Shown: positions 52,144-62,485 of the stretch, in pieces
Position numbering within the stretch: position 1 is the first letter of the stretch
Layout of the letters: each line of letters opens with the position of its first letter
Source of the DNA: Tilletia caries
Taxonomy: Eukaryota > Basidiomycota > Exobasidiomycetes > Tilletiales > Tilletiaceae
Direction of reading: 5' to 3'
NCBI GenBank assembly: GCA_032718865.1
Contig: JALUTQ010000035.1
Span: forward strand, 1,054,001 to 1,118,000
DNA: 64,000 nt
Position numbers and translations under genes: made by a program
Notes under the pieces: generated by a model
Databases searched by the model: none
What the model saw: the letters and a program-made list of their open reading frames with translations, nothing else
Told to the model about the DNA's origin: nothing

Positions 52144-53795
52144 TACACTGCCAATGGTCGGCCGCTCTGGGTCAAGCCTGTGGGGCCCAAATGGTCAGGA
52201 CCTTATTAGTGAAAAGGCTTTGACAATACATGGAGAAGGGAGGTCCGCGAGACTTTTGAAAAATGGCCTTGAACAAGCCTTTGACAAATTTTCCTGGCAC
52301 AGTCCCTCACTCCCTCAGGCAGATGCTTGTCGCAGGCTCACAGAAATCCTTGGAGGAGCCTCCGCCATAAGCCTGTTGAAAGACTTACCGGGCTACTAGA
52401 AAGGCTTGACCAAGCATTCCTCGACGGGTCGCCCTGCTTCTGGATCCCGCACCAGTATGGCCCAAGCTCAAGTCGACGCGTGTGCGCGCATGGGCCTCTC
52501 CGCCTCGTACCTTTGCCCCTTTCGCCCCTCCACGGACCACTCCAACTCTCTTCTTCACCACCACAGCATCCCACACATGACACACGGCTAACCACATCCT
52601 CAACTTCACAGCCCACAGTCCGCGTTATGTCTTCCTTACCCACCCCCTCTTATCCTCCTCACTCCCTCACTGACCTCCAATCCACCGCACTATCAGCTCA
52701 AGGCTCACCGCTCACCAGCACGCGCCGTTCACTGTGAGTTGCGAGTCTCAGATCCTCATCTTTCCTCTCCAGCTTCCCAGTTTCTGTCGCCATCGCCCAC
52801 CAGCATCAGCTTCACCCTCTCCGACGCGATGTGCTGTGCTGTGACATACGGTGAGCTTATTCCCTTTCCCTCCCTCAGTCTCCACAGCTCGCGTTTGCGA
52901 CCTGGCGCATGACAGAGTTACTGACCTCACTCGATCTCACTCAATCTCACTCAATCTTATGGCCATCGCATCACAGCTCACTCTCCGTTCCTATCGTCTC
53001 CGCCCTCTGTGAGTACTTCGCCGACATCGTCATTCTCTCTCCCTTCTCATTCCCGTCCCATGCCCTTCCCACCCATGTCATCGGTACTGACAAGATAATA
53101 TTTTTCCCTCTTGTCTGCCACTTACAGCGGATAGCCCACTACCAATGAGATGGACCTCGTACGTGCTTGCTGCGATCCGAACCCAAATCTCTGCGGGTGA
53201 CGACTGACATGCGACATCTCTAATCTTCCACAGGAGTCTGCGCGCAATAAAAAAAACTCCCGTTGTCGATCTCGCCGCCCGCGCCAGGCGGCGCGCATCA
53301 ACGGTAGCAGTCGCCTTTGCTTGGTCTGCTTTCCCCCCTCGTCCACAGGTTTCCAGTTCTTAAGAGAAAGGCGCGAAAAACCAAGCACTGAAGCCTCAAG
53401 CCTCAAACGTCTGTCGCCTTCAGGTTGCGTTACTGCTCGTTGTTGTCTTTTCTTATACCAACCAGAATCATAGATCATTATGCCTTTTATCAACCCTTTG
53501 GCGAGTGATGTGCGTGACCTCATAGTAGGCATTGTCTGAGGCTTGGCGGGCAGCCTTCAGTGAGGCACATCGGTAACTCATGATGTATCCTGTCGGTGAT
53601 CCTTGCCCAAGGCTTTGTGGCCATCCTTGTCCAAGGCTGGCAGCCAACCCTTTGAAAAGCGTTTGAATATTCTCAGAAAGGCATTTTTTTGCATGTTTCT
53701 AGTATGGGATAAGGCTCAGCTAGCTTAGGTGGGGTGAGCCTTCTGTGAGCCTTGGCCCGGATCCCTTCAAAGCATTTCGATTCATTGGCAGTGTA
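52144..53795. mobile_element. Putative 1.65-kb non-autonomous DNA transposon with TA-flanked inverted ends
   Basis: TACACTGCCAATG at 52144-52156 is repeated inverted as CATTGGCAGTGTA at 53783-53795. If the outer TA is a target duplication, the ends are CACTGCCAATG and its complement, as in TA-targeting (Tc1/mariner-type) elements. The terminal 200 nt at each side share AAGGCTTTGAC, CAAGCCTTTGAC and AAGGCTCACAG words in both orientations. The middle (52400-53200) has several GTGAGT...AG pairs but no recognisable transposase. The inverted ends are short, so the call is moderate. Confidence 0.5.
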
Positions 53796-55105
53796 CACAG
53801 CATGACCGCATGACCGAACGACCTTTCGACATTCCCCTCCGCCCTACACCACAATATTATTGAGGGTCCTACTCAGGGTCGAGGCCCGAGGGAGAATCAT
53901 TGCTGTCGTCAAAGAACAAGGGAAAGAGGTTCTTACCGAGGGGCGCGGCAAAGGGGATAATAATGACGAAGGTGGTCAGTTCGTGTTAATAGTGGTCAGT
54001 AAGTCAGTACCCTGATGCCTGCAGTACGGCGTACGGCGAGCGGGCCAACTTATCGGACTTGGGATTTTGGGAGGCAGGCCGAGGTCAAATTGCTGGAGGA
54101 GAGGCAAAGCAATGATGCTGGGCGGGAATCGTGGGCAGCCCACAGCGCCGAGACAGACGCGCGGCCAATGAATGGTCATGCTGATCGCGCTGATCGCGTC
54201 TCGAGCAGCTCGCAGCCTCAGCGCCTCAGCGCTCAGCGCTCAGGCGCTCAGGCGCTCAGGCCTCAGGAGTCAGGACTCAGGACTCAGGCCTCAGGAGTCA
54301 GCACCGGCCTTCGTCCTTACTTGGCTGTCAGTTGTTGTAAATTAAATCGAGCGGACGTCGGAGAATGTTCCTTTGGACCGATCGTGACCTCACCGTCCAA
54401 ACTCGAGCGGAGTTTCACGTTTCACAGGGCGGTTTCTCACCTGTTGTTCCTGAATCCCGATCAGAGCCTTCCCCGCACCTGCATCAAACCTTTTTCCGAA
54501 GCCAATTCCCAATACTGGAGCGCAGATCATCCGAACAAAGGCACTGCGCCACTGTACCACTGGTGGCTCAGTGGTCTCACGGCCTTCTTGATTTGCGACT
54601 CCTGAACAAGAACATCTCTGAGACATTCTTCGTTCGGGACGCGGTCTCAAGGCGATCTCCTGGGGATTTCACATGCACACCGAAAATCCTGAGTCACGTG
54701 TCGTAACTCCGACCAAAGTTTTTCAAATCGTTTGTGATCGAAGAAAACGTGGCGAGTTCACTTACCACTGCCTTGGTCTTGACTGTATAGACACTTACGG
54801 CGGACCAATCTCAGCCACTTTAGTGCCATAAGCAGTGCCAAGTTGAGACGAGCAACAGGTTCGGGTTGCAGGGACCAACTTGGGGGGCTCCAGTGCCCCA
54901 ACCGCCACACACTGGGCTACTGCCCCCGTCAAGGCGGCAAGGGTTATCCTCCGACCTCCCCCGGTTTCACCTGCTGTCCCCCCTTCCATCACGTGCGCCT
55001 TCCCTGTTTCCCAAGTGCGCTGGCCGGTCTCCCGCATTTCGTCTCTCACGCCCATCCTTCACGCCTTTCTTCATTATTGGGCTTGCCCAACCTCACGCCC
55101 TGACG
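53796..55105. other. Spacer with minisatellite, left flank of the IleRS pseudogene
   Basis: No gene recognised. A 196-codon frame at 54015-54605 (+) crosses the CTCAGG minisatellite and has no motif. Sequence composition is mixed and lacks the codon pattern of the intact genes to the left. Confidence 0.4.
54216..54302 (+). repeat. CTCAGG/CTCAGCG minisatellite
   Basis: Tandem, slightly variable 6-8-nt units (CTCAGCG, CTCAGGCG, CTCAGGC, TCAGGAG, TCAGGAC) over about 87 nt. The phase slips between subfamilies, as in an expanding minisatellite. Confidence 0.85.
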
Positions 55106-58100
55106 ATCGCAAATACATGAAGAGATATCTGAATTCCCACAGCGTCCCGAGGTAGGCCTTCGCGTCCTCCAAGCTCACTTTCTCCCGCCCGGCCAGGTCT
55201 TTCCGCAGTTTCCGGCCGAGGGTGGGCCAGTCCGCCGAGATCTTGAAGCCGACGCCGCAGCGCTTCTCGTCCGTGCTCAGCACGAGGTCGTGCACGTTCG
55301 GCTCCTCGGTGATGTACGTCGACAGGCTCTGCACGTCGTCCAGGGACTCCTGGTCGCTGTGGAACCCGACGAGTTCCTTGAGCGGGACCTGGGAAGTGGT
55401 CAAAGAGGGAGTCAGCAATCACGCTACCTTCAATGGCAGGAGCTGAGACAACTCACCCGAAGCGCAAGCACATTCCTCTCCCGCAACGTCCGTACAAGCT
55501 CAGTAACACTCTGCAGCGCCGAGAACCGACGCAAGATAACCTCATCAATGTAGTCCTCCCGCACACTCGGGAACGAAAGGAAGTGCAGCGACCGGTAATC
55601 GTTCTTGTCCGACGCGTCCTGCGCCGGCAGGAAGGGACGCAGGCTTTGGTAGATGTTCTCCGTCAGGAAGGGGGGGTGAATGAGGACCGGGAAACACACG
55701 TAGAGGGGGGGAGTGATTGGGTTAGGAAGAAGGAACTCAAGGGAGCGCCAAGTGGATTGTAAACTCACCGTCGTCCGGCACAGGGTGAACAGCGTCTCAA
55801 AGAGACAGTCCAGAGACGTCAACCAATCCTCCTGCCCACCCTCGCCCTTCAGCCGTCGCCGCTTGAAGCGGATGTACCAATTCGTGAGCTCGAACGCGGC
55901 GGATACGTCGAAATCGGCCTGCTCCGTCTTCTTCAGCACGAGTGGGGTGCCACGGAAACCGAGGTAGAAGAGCTGGCCGGTCTCAAGGGCGGGTGTGTCT
56001 GACTGTTTTTGGCAAAGGAGAGTTCAGCGTGAGATAGGGAGAGAGAGGAGAGAGGAGAGTTCGGAGAGGAGAGAAGGAGTAACCAAAACAACACTGATAC
56101 TGTTCACACTCGCAAACCGCGCCAAACTGACCGGGTACTCGCTCAGCCCACCCCCGTCCAACAGCGCGAAGTCAGCCTGCGGCTTCCCCGTCCCCGGTAC
56201 ACCGACGCTTCCCGCGCGATTGGAGCTGGAGGAGGAGGAGACGTAGTGTTGCTGTTCTGGTGCTGGTCTTTGCTCGGTGGAGGAGGAAGGGGCGAATGCG
56301 GAGGCGGAGACGGTCAGTCGGGATAGGTTTCCGGCTAGGCTGGTCCGCGGTGGCGGTGGTAAGGAGGGGGCCTCGGGCGCGGACGTCGCTTCTACCTCGT
56401 CGAAACGATTTACGTACGCTCGACATCTTTTTTTGGGTAAAAGGAAAGGTCAGCTGTGTGTACTTGTGCAGAGAGAGGAGGGGGAGGAAACGTACCTGGG
56501 GTGCCAGGTCGCCTCGGCCGGGCTTGAGAAGGATGGATTTAATCCGACAGGGACAGGTGAAAGGCACGTTGATGATGAACTGTGTGTAAAGAAGAGATAG
56601 ATCGAAAAAGGGAGTGAGAAGGCCAATATGGATCTCGGGGACGGAGAAGGGCACAAAACTTCCTCGCTTCGCACCTGATCATCAACAAGACTCTCAACAT
56701 AGACCACCATCGAGTTCCGTTCGTTCCACGGCTTGATCACCTGTCGTGCCGATTCAGGTATAGCCAGATTGAGGCCCCATACGTGGTCCTTTCCAATCAA
56801 AAGAGGGAAAGATGACGAAGAAAGTTGAGTGCACTGGGAAAGGAAGAGGGTAATGAATTGACATAGAGACTCACCTTGTCGATGTACTCGTACAGGTTGA
56901 GCTCGTTGCCTGCGGACAGGCCGACCTGGTTGAGGTCCACAGTGGTGACTTCGTCGTTGCAGTTGTTGTTCATTTCCTATATCGAGGCAGGAGGGAGGGA
57001 GAGGGGGAGAGAGGGGACTGACAGAAAGGTGAGCAATATAATCTGATGCAGCGACTTCCTCCTTCCACGCCGCGAAGGGATTTTTCTAGACCCACCCGCT
57101 CACTTTGGTTCTACGGCGAAGCTCTGCGGCTTCCTACAGCAAGGAATGATAGGACCACGAGCACTCGGTATACTTGAATGCTGACGCGGTCTTCCTCTAT
57201 CCCGCTCGCCGCTTGAGATCGTAGGGTCGAGGTAGTTCCTCAGACTCTTGTACATCTTCTTGCCGTCACTGGTTAGCGAAAAGAATACCCAAGGTTAGGG
57301 AATCAGTCCTTCCGTGAACCAGTTATCTAGCGGTGGGGGCTCAACTTACGCTGCTTGTACGAGACCAGAGCAGATGACGTTCTTCCAGGGCGCCTTGCCG
57401 AACAGGTGCGTCCCGACCGATGAGCAACGTGTAGAACCAACCGCGGGTCTGGTCAATCCCCCCCGAGAGAAAGTTCGCCGGAAAACTCTTCTCGAACTCC
57501 TCCTTGTTCTCAAAGGGGTAGTGCGCCTGGACATACGGCATACTACCAGACTCCAACCAGCAGTCAAAGATCTCCTCCACCCTCCTCAGCACTCCCTTAC
57601 CCTGTTGGCTGGGGATGGTGATGTGATCAATCTACTCGCGATGCAAGTCGGTGATGTTCTTCTCGCCGCTGAGCCGCTCCAACTCTTCAATGGAGCCAAT
57701 GCAGACGACCTCCTCGTAGTCGTCGGAGACCCAGAGCGGCATGGGTGTGCCCCAGTAGCGGTTCCTGGAGACGTTCCAATCGCGCGCATTGGCAAGCCAA
57801 CTGCCGAATCGGCCCTCACGAACCGCACCGGGCGCCCAGTGCGTCTCCTGGTTGTTCTTCACCAACTGGGCCACCACGGGCTCGACGCGGACGAACCAGG
57901 CCGGGATGGCCGTGTAGATGAGGGGCTGCTTGGACCGCCAGCAGAAGGGGTATGAGTGCATAAGCTGACTCTGCACGATGAGTCTCCCCGCAGCCTTGAG
58001 GTGCTTGATGATGTTCTTGTCGGCGTCCTTGATGAACTGGCCTTGGTACTCGGGTACGTCGGATGTGAAGCGGGAGGCGTCGTCGAGCGGGCAGGGAGGG

Positions 58101-59301
58101 GCGCTTTCGCGGGTGATGATGTTGTTCGCGACGGCGATGCGGTGGTCGTCCTCTCCGAAGGCGGGAGCTTGGTGGACGATTCCTGTGCCGGAGCTGTCGG
58201 TCACGTACTTGTCGACGACGACTCGGAAGGCAGTGTCCTTGTACTGTAGGGTGTGTGTCGATCAAAGTCAGAAACAAAGGTCAAGGAGAATAAGATGGTA
58301 AAGGAGTGGGAACGTACCTGGTCGTAGAAGTAGGGAAAGATGGGCTTGAACTTCCAGCCGGCCATGTCGGAGCCCTTGATGGTGCTGATCTTCTTGAACT
58401 TGGCCTTCTTGGGGTCCTTGTACAAGGTGGTAAGGAGCTTCTCCAAGATGATAAAGTTCTGATTTCGCTCCTCGTCGTGAATCTTGATGTATGTGAAATG
58501 CGGGTGTACGCAGAGTCCGAGATTGCTGGGGGAGTGTCCAGGGGGTGGTTGTCCATGCGAGCAGACTGATCTCTGGGTCGTCGAGCAGCGGGAAGGAGAC
58601 TGTCCCGGCGGGGTCCTGTACGTCGCGGTAGTCGAGCCCGGCCTCGAAGTTGGAGAGCGGGGTGGTGCAGCCGGAGGAGTAGGGCATGACGCGCAGTCCA
58701 CGGTAGACGAGGTTCTTCTCGAACATGGTCTTGAAGACCCACCAGAAGGACTCCATGAAGGGGGTGTTCCTGGTCCTGTAGCCGTTGTCGAAGTCGATCC
58801 AGCGTCCCATGCGCTCGACGGCCTTGCGCCTCTCGTTCTGTATCGCATGACGATGGCGCGACATTCTGCGTTGTACTTTGCGATGCCCATCTTCATGACG
58901 TCGTCCTCGCTGGTGATGCCGAGGTTCTTGTCGATCTCGTGCTCGACTGGCAAGCCGTGGCAGTCCCGTCAGAACTTGCGTTCGACGTGGTGACCCGTGG
59001 CATGGGCGTGGCGGGTGACGATGTCCTTGATGGTGCCTGCGTTGAGATGGCCGCAGTGGGGGAGGCCGGTGGCGAAGGGCGGGCCGTCGTAGAAGGAGAA
59101 CGGAGGTCTGCCCTTGGACTGTTCGAGGGATGTCTGGAACGCGTTGATGCTGCGCCAGTAGTCGATGACCGCCTCTTCTTGCTTGGGGTTGCTGAACTGT
59201 TTTTAGTGACTGTTTGGGAAGCAGAGGAAGAGAAGTGTGAGCAGTGCGAGTCTTTCCTCCCTTTCTTCCCCAGCACGTCCTGCGTCGATGCTCACTGTCA
59301 T
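55106..59301 (-). pseudogene. ILS1: Cytosolic isoleucyl-tRNA synthetase pseudogene, interrupted by a PITH gene
   Basis: The 5' part (59301 to about 57200) encodes the class I core: [93 protein letters not shown] and [14 protein letters not shown]. The 3' part (about 55894 to 55106) encodes anticodon-binding sequence (ELTNWYIRFKRRRLKGEGG, FLTENIYQSLRPFLP, PLKELVGFHSDQESLDDVQ). Lesions are many: TGA at 58969-58971, TAG at 57632-57634, frameshifts near 58826-58844, at the G5 run 58528-58532 and near 57408-57425, KMSKS changed to KMYKS (57243-57266), the HIGH loop altered (HCGHLNAG), and an intron acceptor lost near 55665. The segment between DPTI and ELTNWY is absent and its place is taken by PITH sequence. 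IleRS is essential, so an intact copy must exist elsewhere. Confidence 0.9.
55895..56973 (-). pseudogene. PITH-domain gene, decayed and fused to IleRS remnant
   Basis: Starting at ATG 56973, exons 56973-56875, 56788-56675 and 56579-56496 read in phase through the PITH fold (LNLYEYIDKDHVWGLNLAIP, VIKPWNERNSMVVYVESLVDDQ, FIINVPFTCPCRIKSILLKP). The next exon (from about 56426 down to 56084: CRAYVNRFDEVEAT, then a Ser/Pro insert, DFALLDGGGLSEYPVSLARF, ASVNSISVV) is one base out of phase with the only AG acceptor; an acceptor just upstream seems lost in an A-run. Its donor is GTTACT, also poor. The last PITH exon (56002 down) gives GQLFYLGFRGTPLVL and runs, without a stop, at about 55895 straight into IleRS codons (FELTNWYIRF). 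PITH proteins bind the proteasome (TXNL1 type) or act in other roles. The chimera looks non-functional. Confidence 0.75.
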
Positions 59302-60800
59302 GGGCAGGGAAGCGAGCGTCGGTCGCTCCACCGGCAGCCGCAGCAGGAGGAGCTGAGCGCGCCTAGCTTGAGTGGCAGCAGCCATGCGATTGGGAGATCC
59401 TGGGCAGCGCAGCGGGTGGGAGAGGTTCCAAGAATCCTGTTTAATCAAATGGAGCAGGCTCCCGGGTATTGCCGCCACAGCGCAGGAGGCAGATTTGAGG
59501 TTACTCACGGTCAGTCAGACTGAGCATGGTACCTCTATGGAAGCGAAGAGACGGAGCGAGAGAGGGAGAAAGCACAAAGATGAGATTGATGACAGCACGT
59601 ACCATCTCACACAGGAGACCAGCACTCACGCCTTCGCCTTGCCACAGTTGGGACCCTCAGCCGACTTGCACACCTTTGACGCGCTGGACGGTGAGCTCGC
59701 CTACAGTGGTGAGCTCACGGGAGCATTGCTGGCAAAGAGGGTGAGCCGGCTGCGCACGTTCCCCCTGGGCCAGTACCCTGGTGCGGTTACAGCGACGAAC
59801 TTGGGTCCTAGGTAGCATGAGTCGAGGAGCCTCCTGTGGTCCTTGATGGCCTTTGCTTTTGGGATACACCTGCCGGACCATTAAGTGGGGAAGAAGGGGT
59901 GAAGGGGTAAAAAGAAGTGTGAGGCTGAGAGGGGTTCTGTGTGCATCAAAGCGAATGAGTGTATGTGTAAGCATATGTGTATTGGGTTCACCGATGAAAC
60001 CAGAGAACGTGTTTCGTCCTTCGGCCTTAGAGGGTGAGAAGAGAGATTTGGTGAGCATTGCTGACTCCTGGTGCACGCGGGTCTTTCATAAGCTGGCCCA
60101 CCCGCTCGTCGTTGGCGTCGACATTGGCAGGGCTGTTGTCGTTTTCGTGGAGGAAAAAGTGCAAGAGGAGGCGGCGATAGAATCAGTCGAGCGCGGCGGA
60201 AACAACTTAGGCACGGCAGCAGGCGGCGGCGGTCCGCCCTCCCCACCCGGTCCGCCCTCCCCACCTGCACTCGCAGCAGCAGCAGCGGCGGCGGCGGCAC
60301 CGGTGGAACACCAATCAACAACAACTCCGCCCCAACCTTCTCCGGATCCTCACCCGCCCCAACACCCTTCCTCTTCCCCCCCAAAGAAATGCAGCCCCAC
60401 TCTTCCTCACCACCAACAACTTCGCAAGCTGGCAACAGATCTTCTCGTTCTGGTGCTGCAGCTCCACCTGCGCGGGTGTCAGTTGCACCGTGGGCGGCGC
60501 GGACATCGTGCTGAAGAGCACGCAGGGGATGGGCGAGGAGCGGGAGGAGGTTAGTGTGTCGAGGTCCCGCATGGAGACGGGGTTCATGGAGCCGAGTTGG
60601 AGACGGTTTGGCCAGGGCATGAGTCTGAGTCGTAAGTCGTCCGGTGGAAGGAGTCTCATACGAGTCAGCTTCCAATACGAGGTTAGGAAAGAGGGGAATG
60701 TGGGATATTCTCACAGATCAGCCTCATTTCGCGTAGTGGGACACGAAGCCGACACTATAACCGCCAACGAAGCCGGGCCCTGCTGTCCCTGCCCACCCGC
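59302..60800. other. Spacer with no clear gene
   Basis: Between the IleRS pseudogene start and the Gln-rich fragment. Pro/Gly/Ala-rich open frames cross both strands (for example 59853-60554 +, 59881-60714 -) without a known motif. A minus-strand piece near 60390-60500 reads PPTVQLTPAQVELQHQNEK, which looks coding-like and may belong to the same broken gene as the Gln-rich fragment. Confidence 0.4.
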
Positions 60801-61430
60801 TCATCGCACCCTGCCCGAACGTATGCGGTCGGACACCTCCTTGTTGTTATGCGGGTGCGGGTGTGGATATTGGATAGGGCACGACGCTGCTGTTCGAAGG
60901 AGGAGCTCTCCTGTTCCTCCGGGATGTCCTCGTCCTTGTCTTTGCCGAGCGAGTTGTCCGACCGCCTCGTTCTGCCCCTGACCCTGATTCGACGGCCTCA
61001 TATGTCCTTGCCCCTGCCGCTGTCCCTGCGCAAGCACAAGCGCAGCCTGTTGTTGTTGTTGCTGCTTCTGCTTCTGCATAATCTGCATAAACCTCTGCTG
61101 TTGTTGCTGCTGCAACTGCAACTGCTGCTGCTGTTGTTACTGCTGTTGCCGCTGCTTCGTGCTAGCAACCTGCATCTGCGCATGGAACTGCTCGCTGAAC
61201 CCACCCAGATTGGGACCGAGTGTGCGGGCTTTGGTTTCGATGTCCAGTGTGCGGCGGAAGTTCTCGTTGATATTCAGCGCCGCCGCTGACCCCGCCGCGG
61301 TGGTATTGGTGTTGGGCTGCTGGTCGAGCGAGGTCGACTTGTTCACGGGCGGCGTGGCGAGGGCGACGATTGAGGCATGTAGGGCCTTCTGCTCTCCCAG
61401 AACTGTGGTCCCAAAAACGAAGCCGTTCAA
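60801..61430 (-). pseudogene. Gln-rich protein fragment with an in-frame stop, unrecognised
   Basis: From 61430 the minus strand reads a coherent frame (NENFRRTLDIETKARTLGPN, LGGFSEQFHAQMQVAST) into a Gln tract, where a TAA replaces a Gln codon at 61137-61139. The same frame goes on past the stop as Gln/Met/Lys-rich sequence (QRFMQIMQKQKQQQQQQ) to 60801. Gln tracts with Gly/Arg-Gln-Gly repeats suggest a transcription or chromatin cofactor, but I cannot name it. One base change separates this from an open frame, so it could instead be a sequencing error or an exon edge. Confidence 0.4.
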
Positions 61431-62485
61431 TTAAGCAAGCACAAGATGAACCACGCAAGCCTTTTTGGAGCAACGTACTCTTACAAAGTCCGGGACAATT
61501 CTCCTGTGGTCGTCGCGGCTGACGAGCACGGGCTGCGCTTGCACGGTTGCACCGCGGCACTGAGGGAGCGAGGGAGGGACGTCCAGGCTGCAGCTGTTCG
61601 GGTCTCCTGTCCCTCTGCCCCTCTGCTTCTGCCGCATCCCAAGCCCAGGCCCATGTTCATGCTCATGATCCCTCTGAGCTGGGTTCCGTGCCGAGTGCGC
61701 TGGCCGTGCTTGTAGACGTGGGTAGTCTCGTGGAAGAAGCAGATGGAAGGCAAGGTAGACCTGTTCTTGCTCTTGTGCGCCCGTGCCCGCGGTGGCCGAT
61801 TCTGTCATTCGGAGGACGTATTGCCCGCGAATCTTCCCCGTGCTCCTCGCCGACATCAAACGTACGTCCACGCCCGCTGCTCGTGCGACTTGGCTGGTGA
61901 TGGGGGAGGAAAATGGTTGATTGTTTTCTGCTGCTGATTGGGAATGGGAAAATCAGCACGGGCGTACGCAAGTTTATGGAGGGAGGATTCGACAGACGGA
62001 CCGGCGAGCGAAGAAGACGTGATTCATCTGAGCAGAACTGCCACTTCTGTTGTCGGCGTCGACCTTCGTGGGCACCGAAAACAGCGGCTGAAAGGGTTGA
62101 AAAGGCGGCATGAACACACACTGACACATCTTCGTTCAAAGCCAGCAAAGCAGCTGGTCATATTTTAGACCTATGTGCGCATGCACGGAAGGGAGATGAT
62201 TGTTCAGCGTCTAATATTCACCGTCAAGCGACACATACGACTTACCGGGAACAAACCGCCTTGCTCCAAAGAGACCCCAAGATCCACCTCGCCCGCCGTC
62301 CGGCGGCCATCCAGTGCGGCCCCGGCGGCTATCGTATCGTCCGTTGGTTGGAGGGTGTCGAGCGAGGGCGATCTGTTGCAGCTGTTGTTGAAGAGGGTTG
62401 TTGTGACTTGTGAGCAAGAAGATGAGTGACCATGGAGCGAAGGAGATGAGCGACGATGCGATGATGGAGCATGGTTGAATAGGCG
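61431..62485. other. Spacer 3' of the KDZ transposase, with possible exon scraps
   Basis: A 155-nt minus-strand piece (about 62410-62250) reads LQQQLQQIALARHPPTNG, then GLFGARRFVPG, and ends at a good GTAAGT donor, so a 5' exon of the Gln-rich gene may be here. No complete gene could be assembled. The 3' terminus of the KDZ element should also fall in this interval; no copy of the MITE end sequence was found. Confidence 0.35.
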
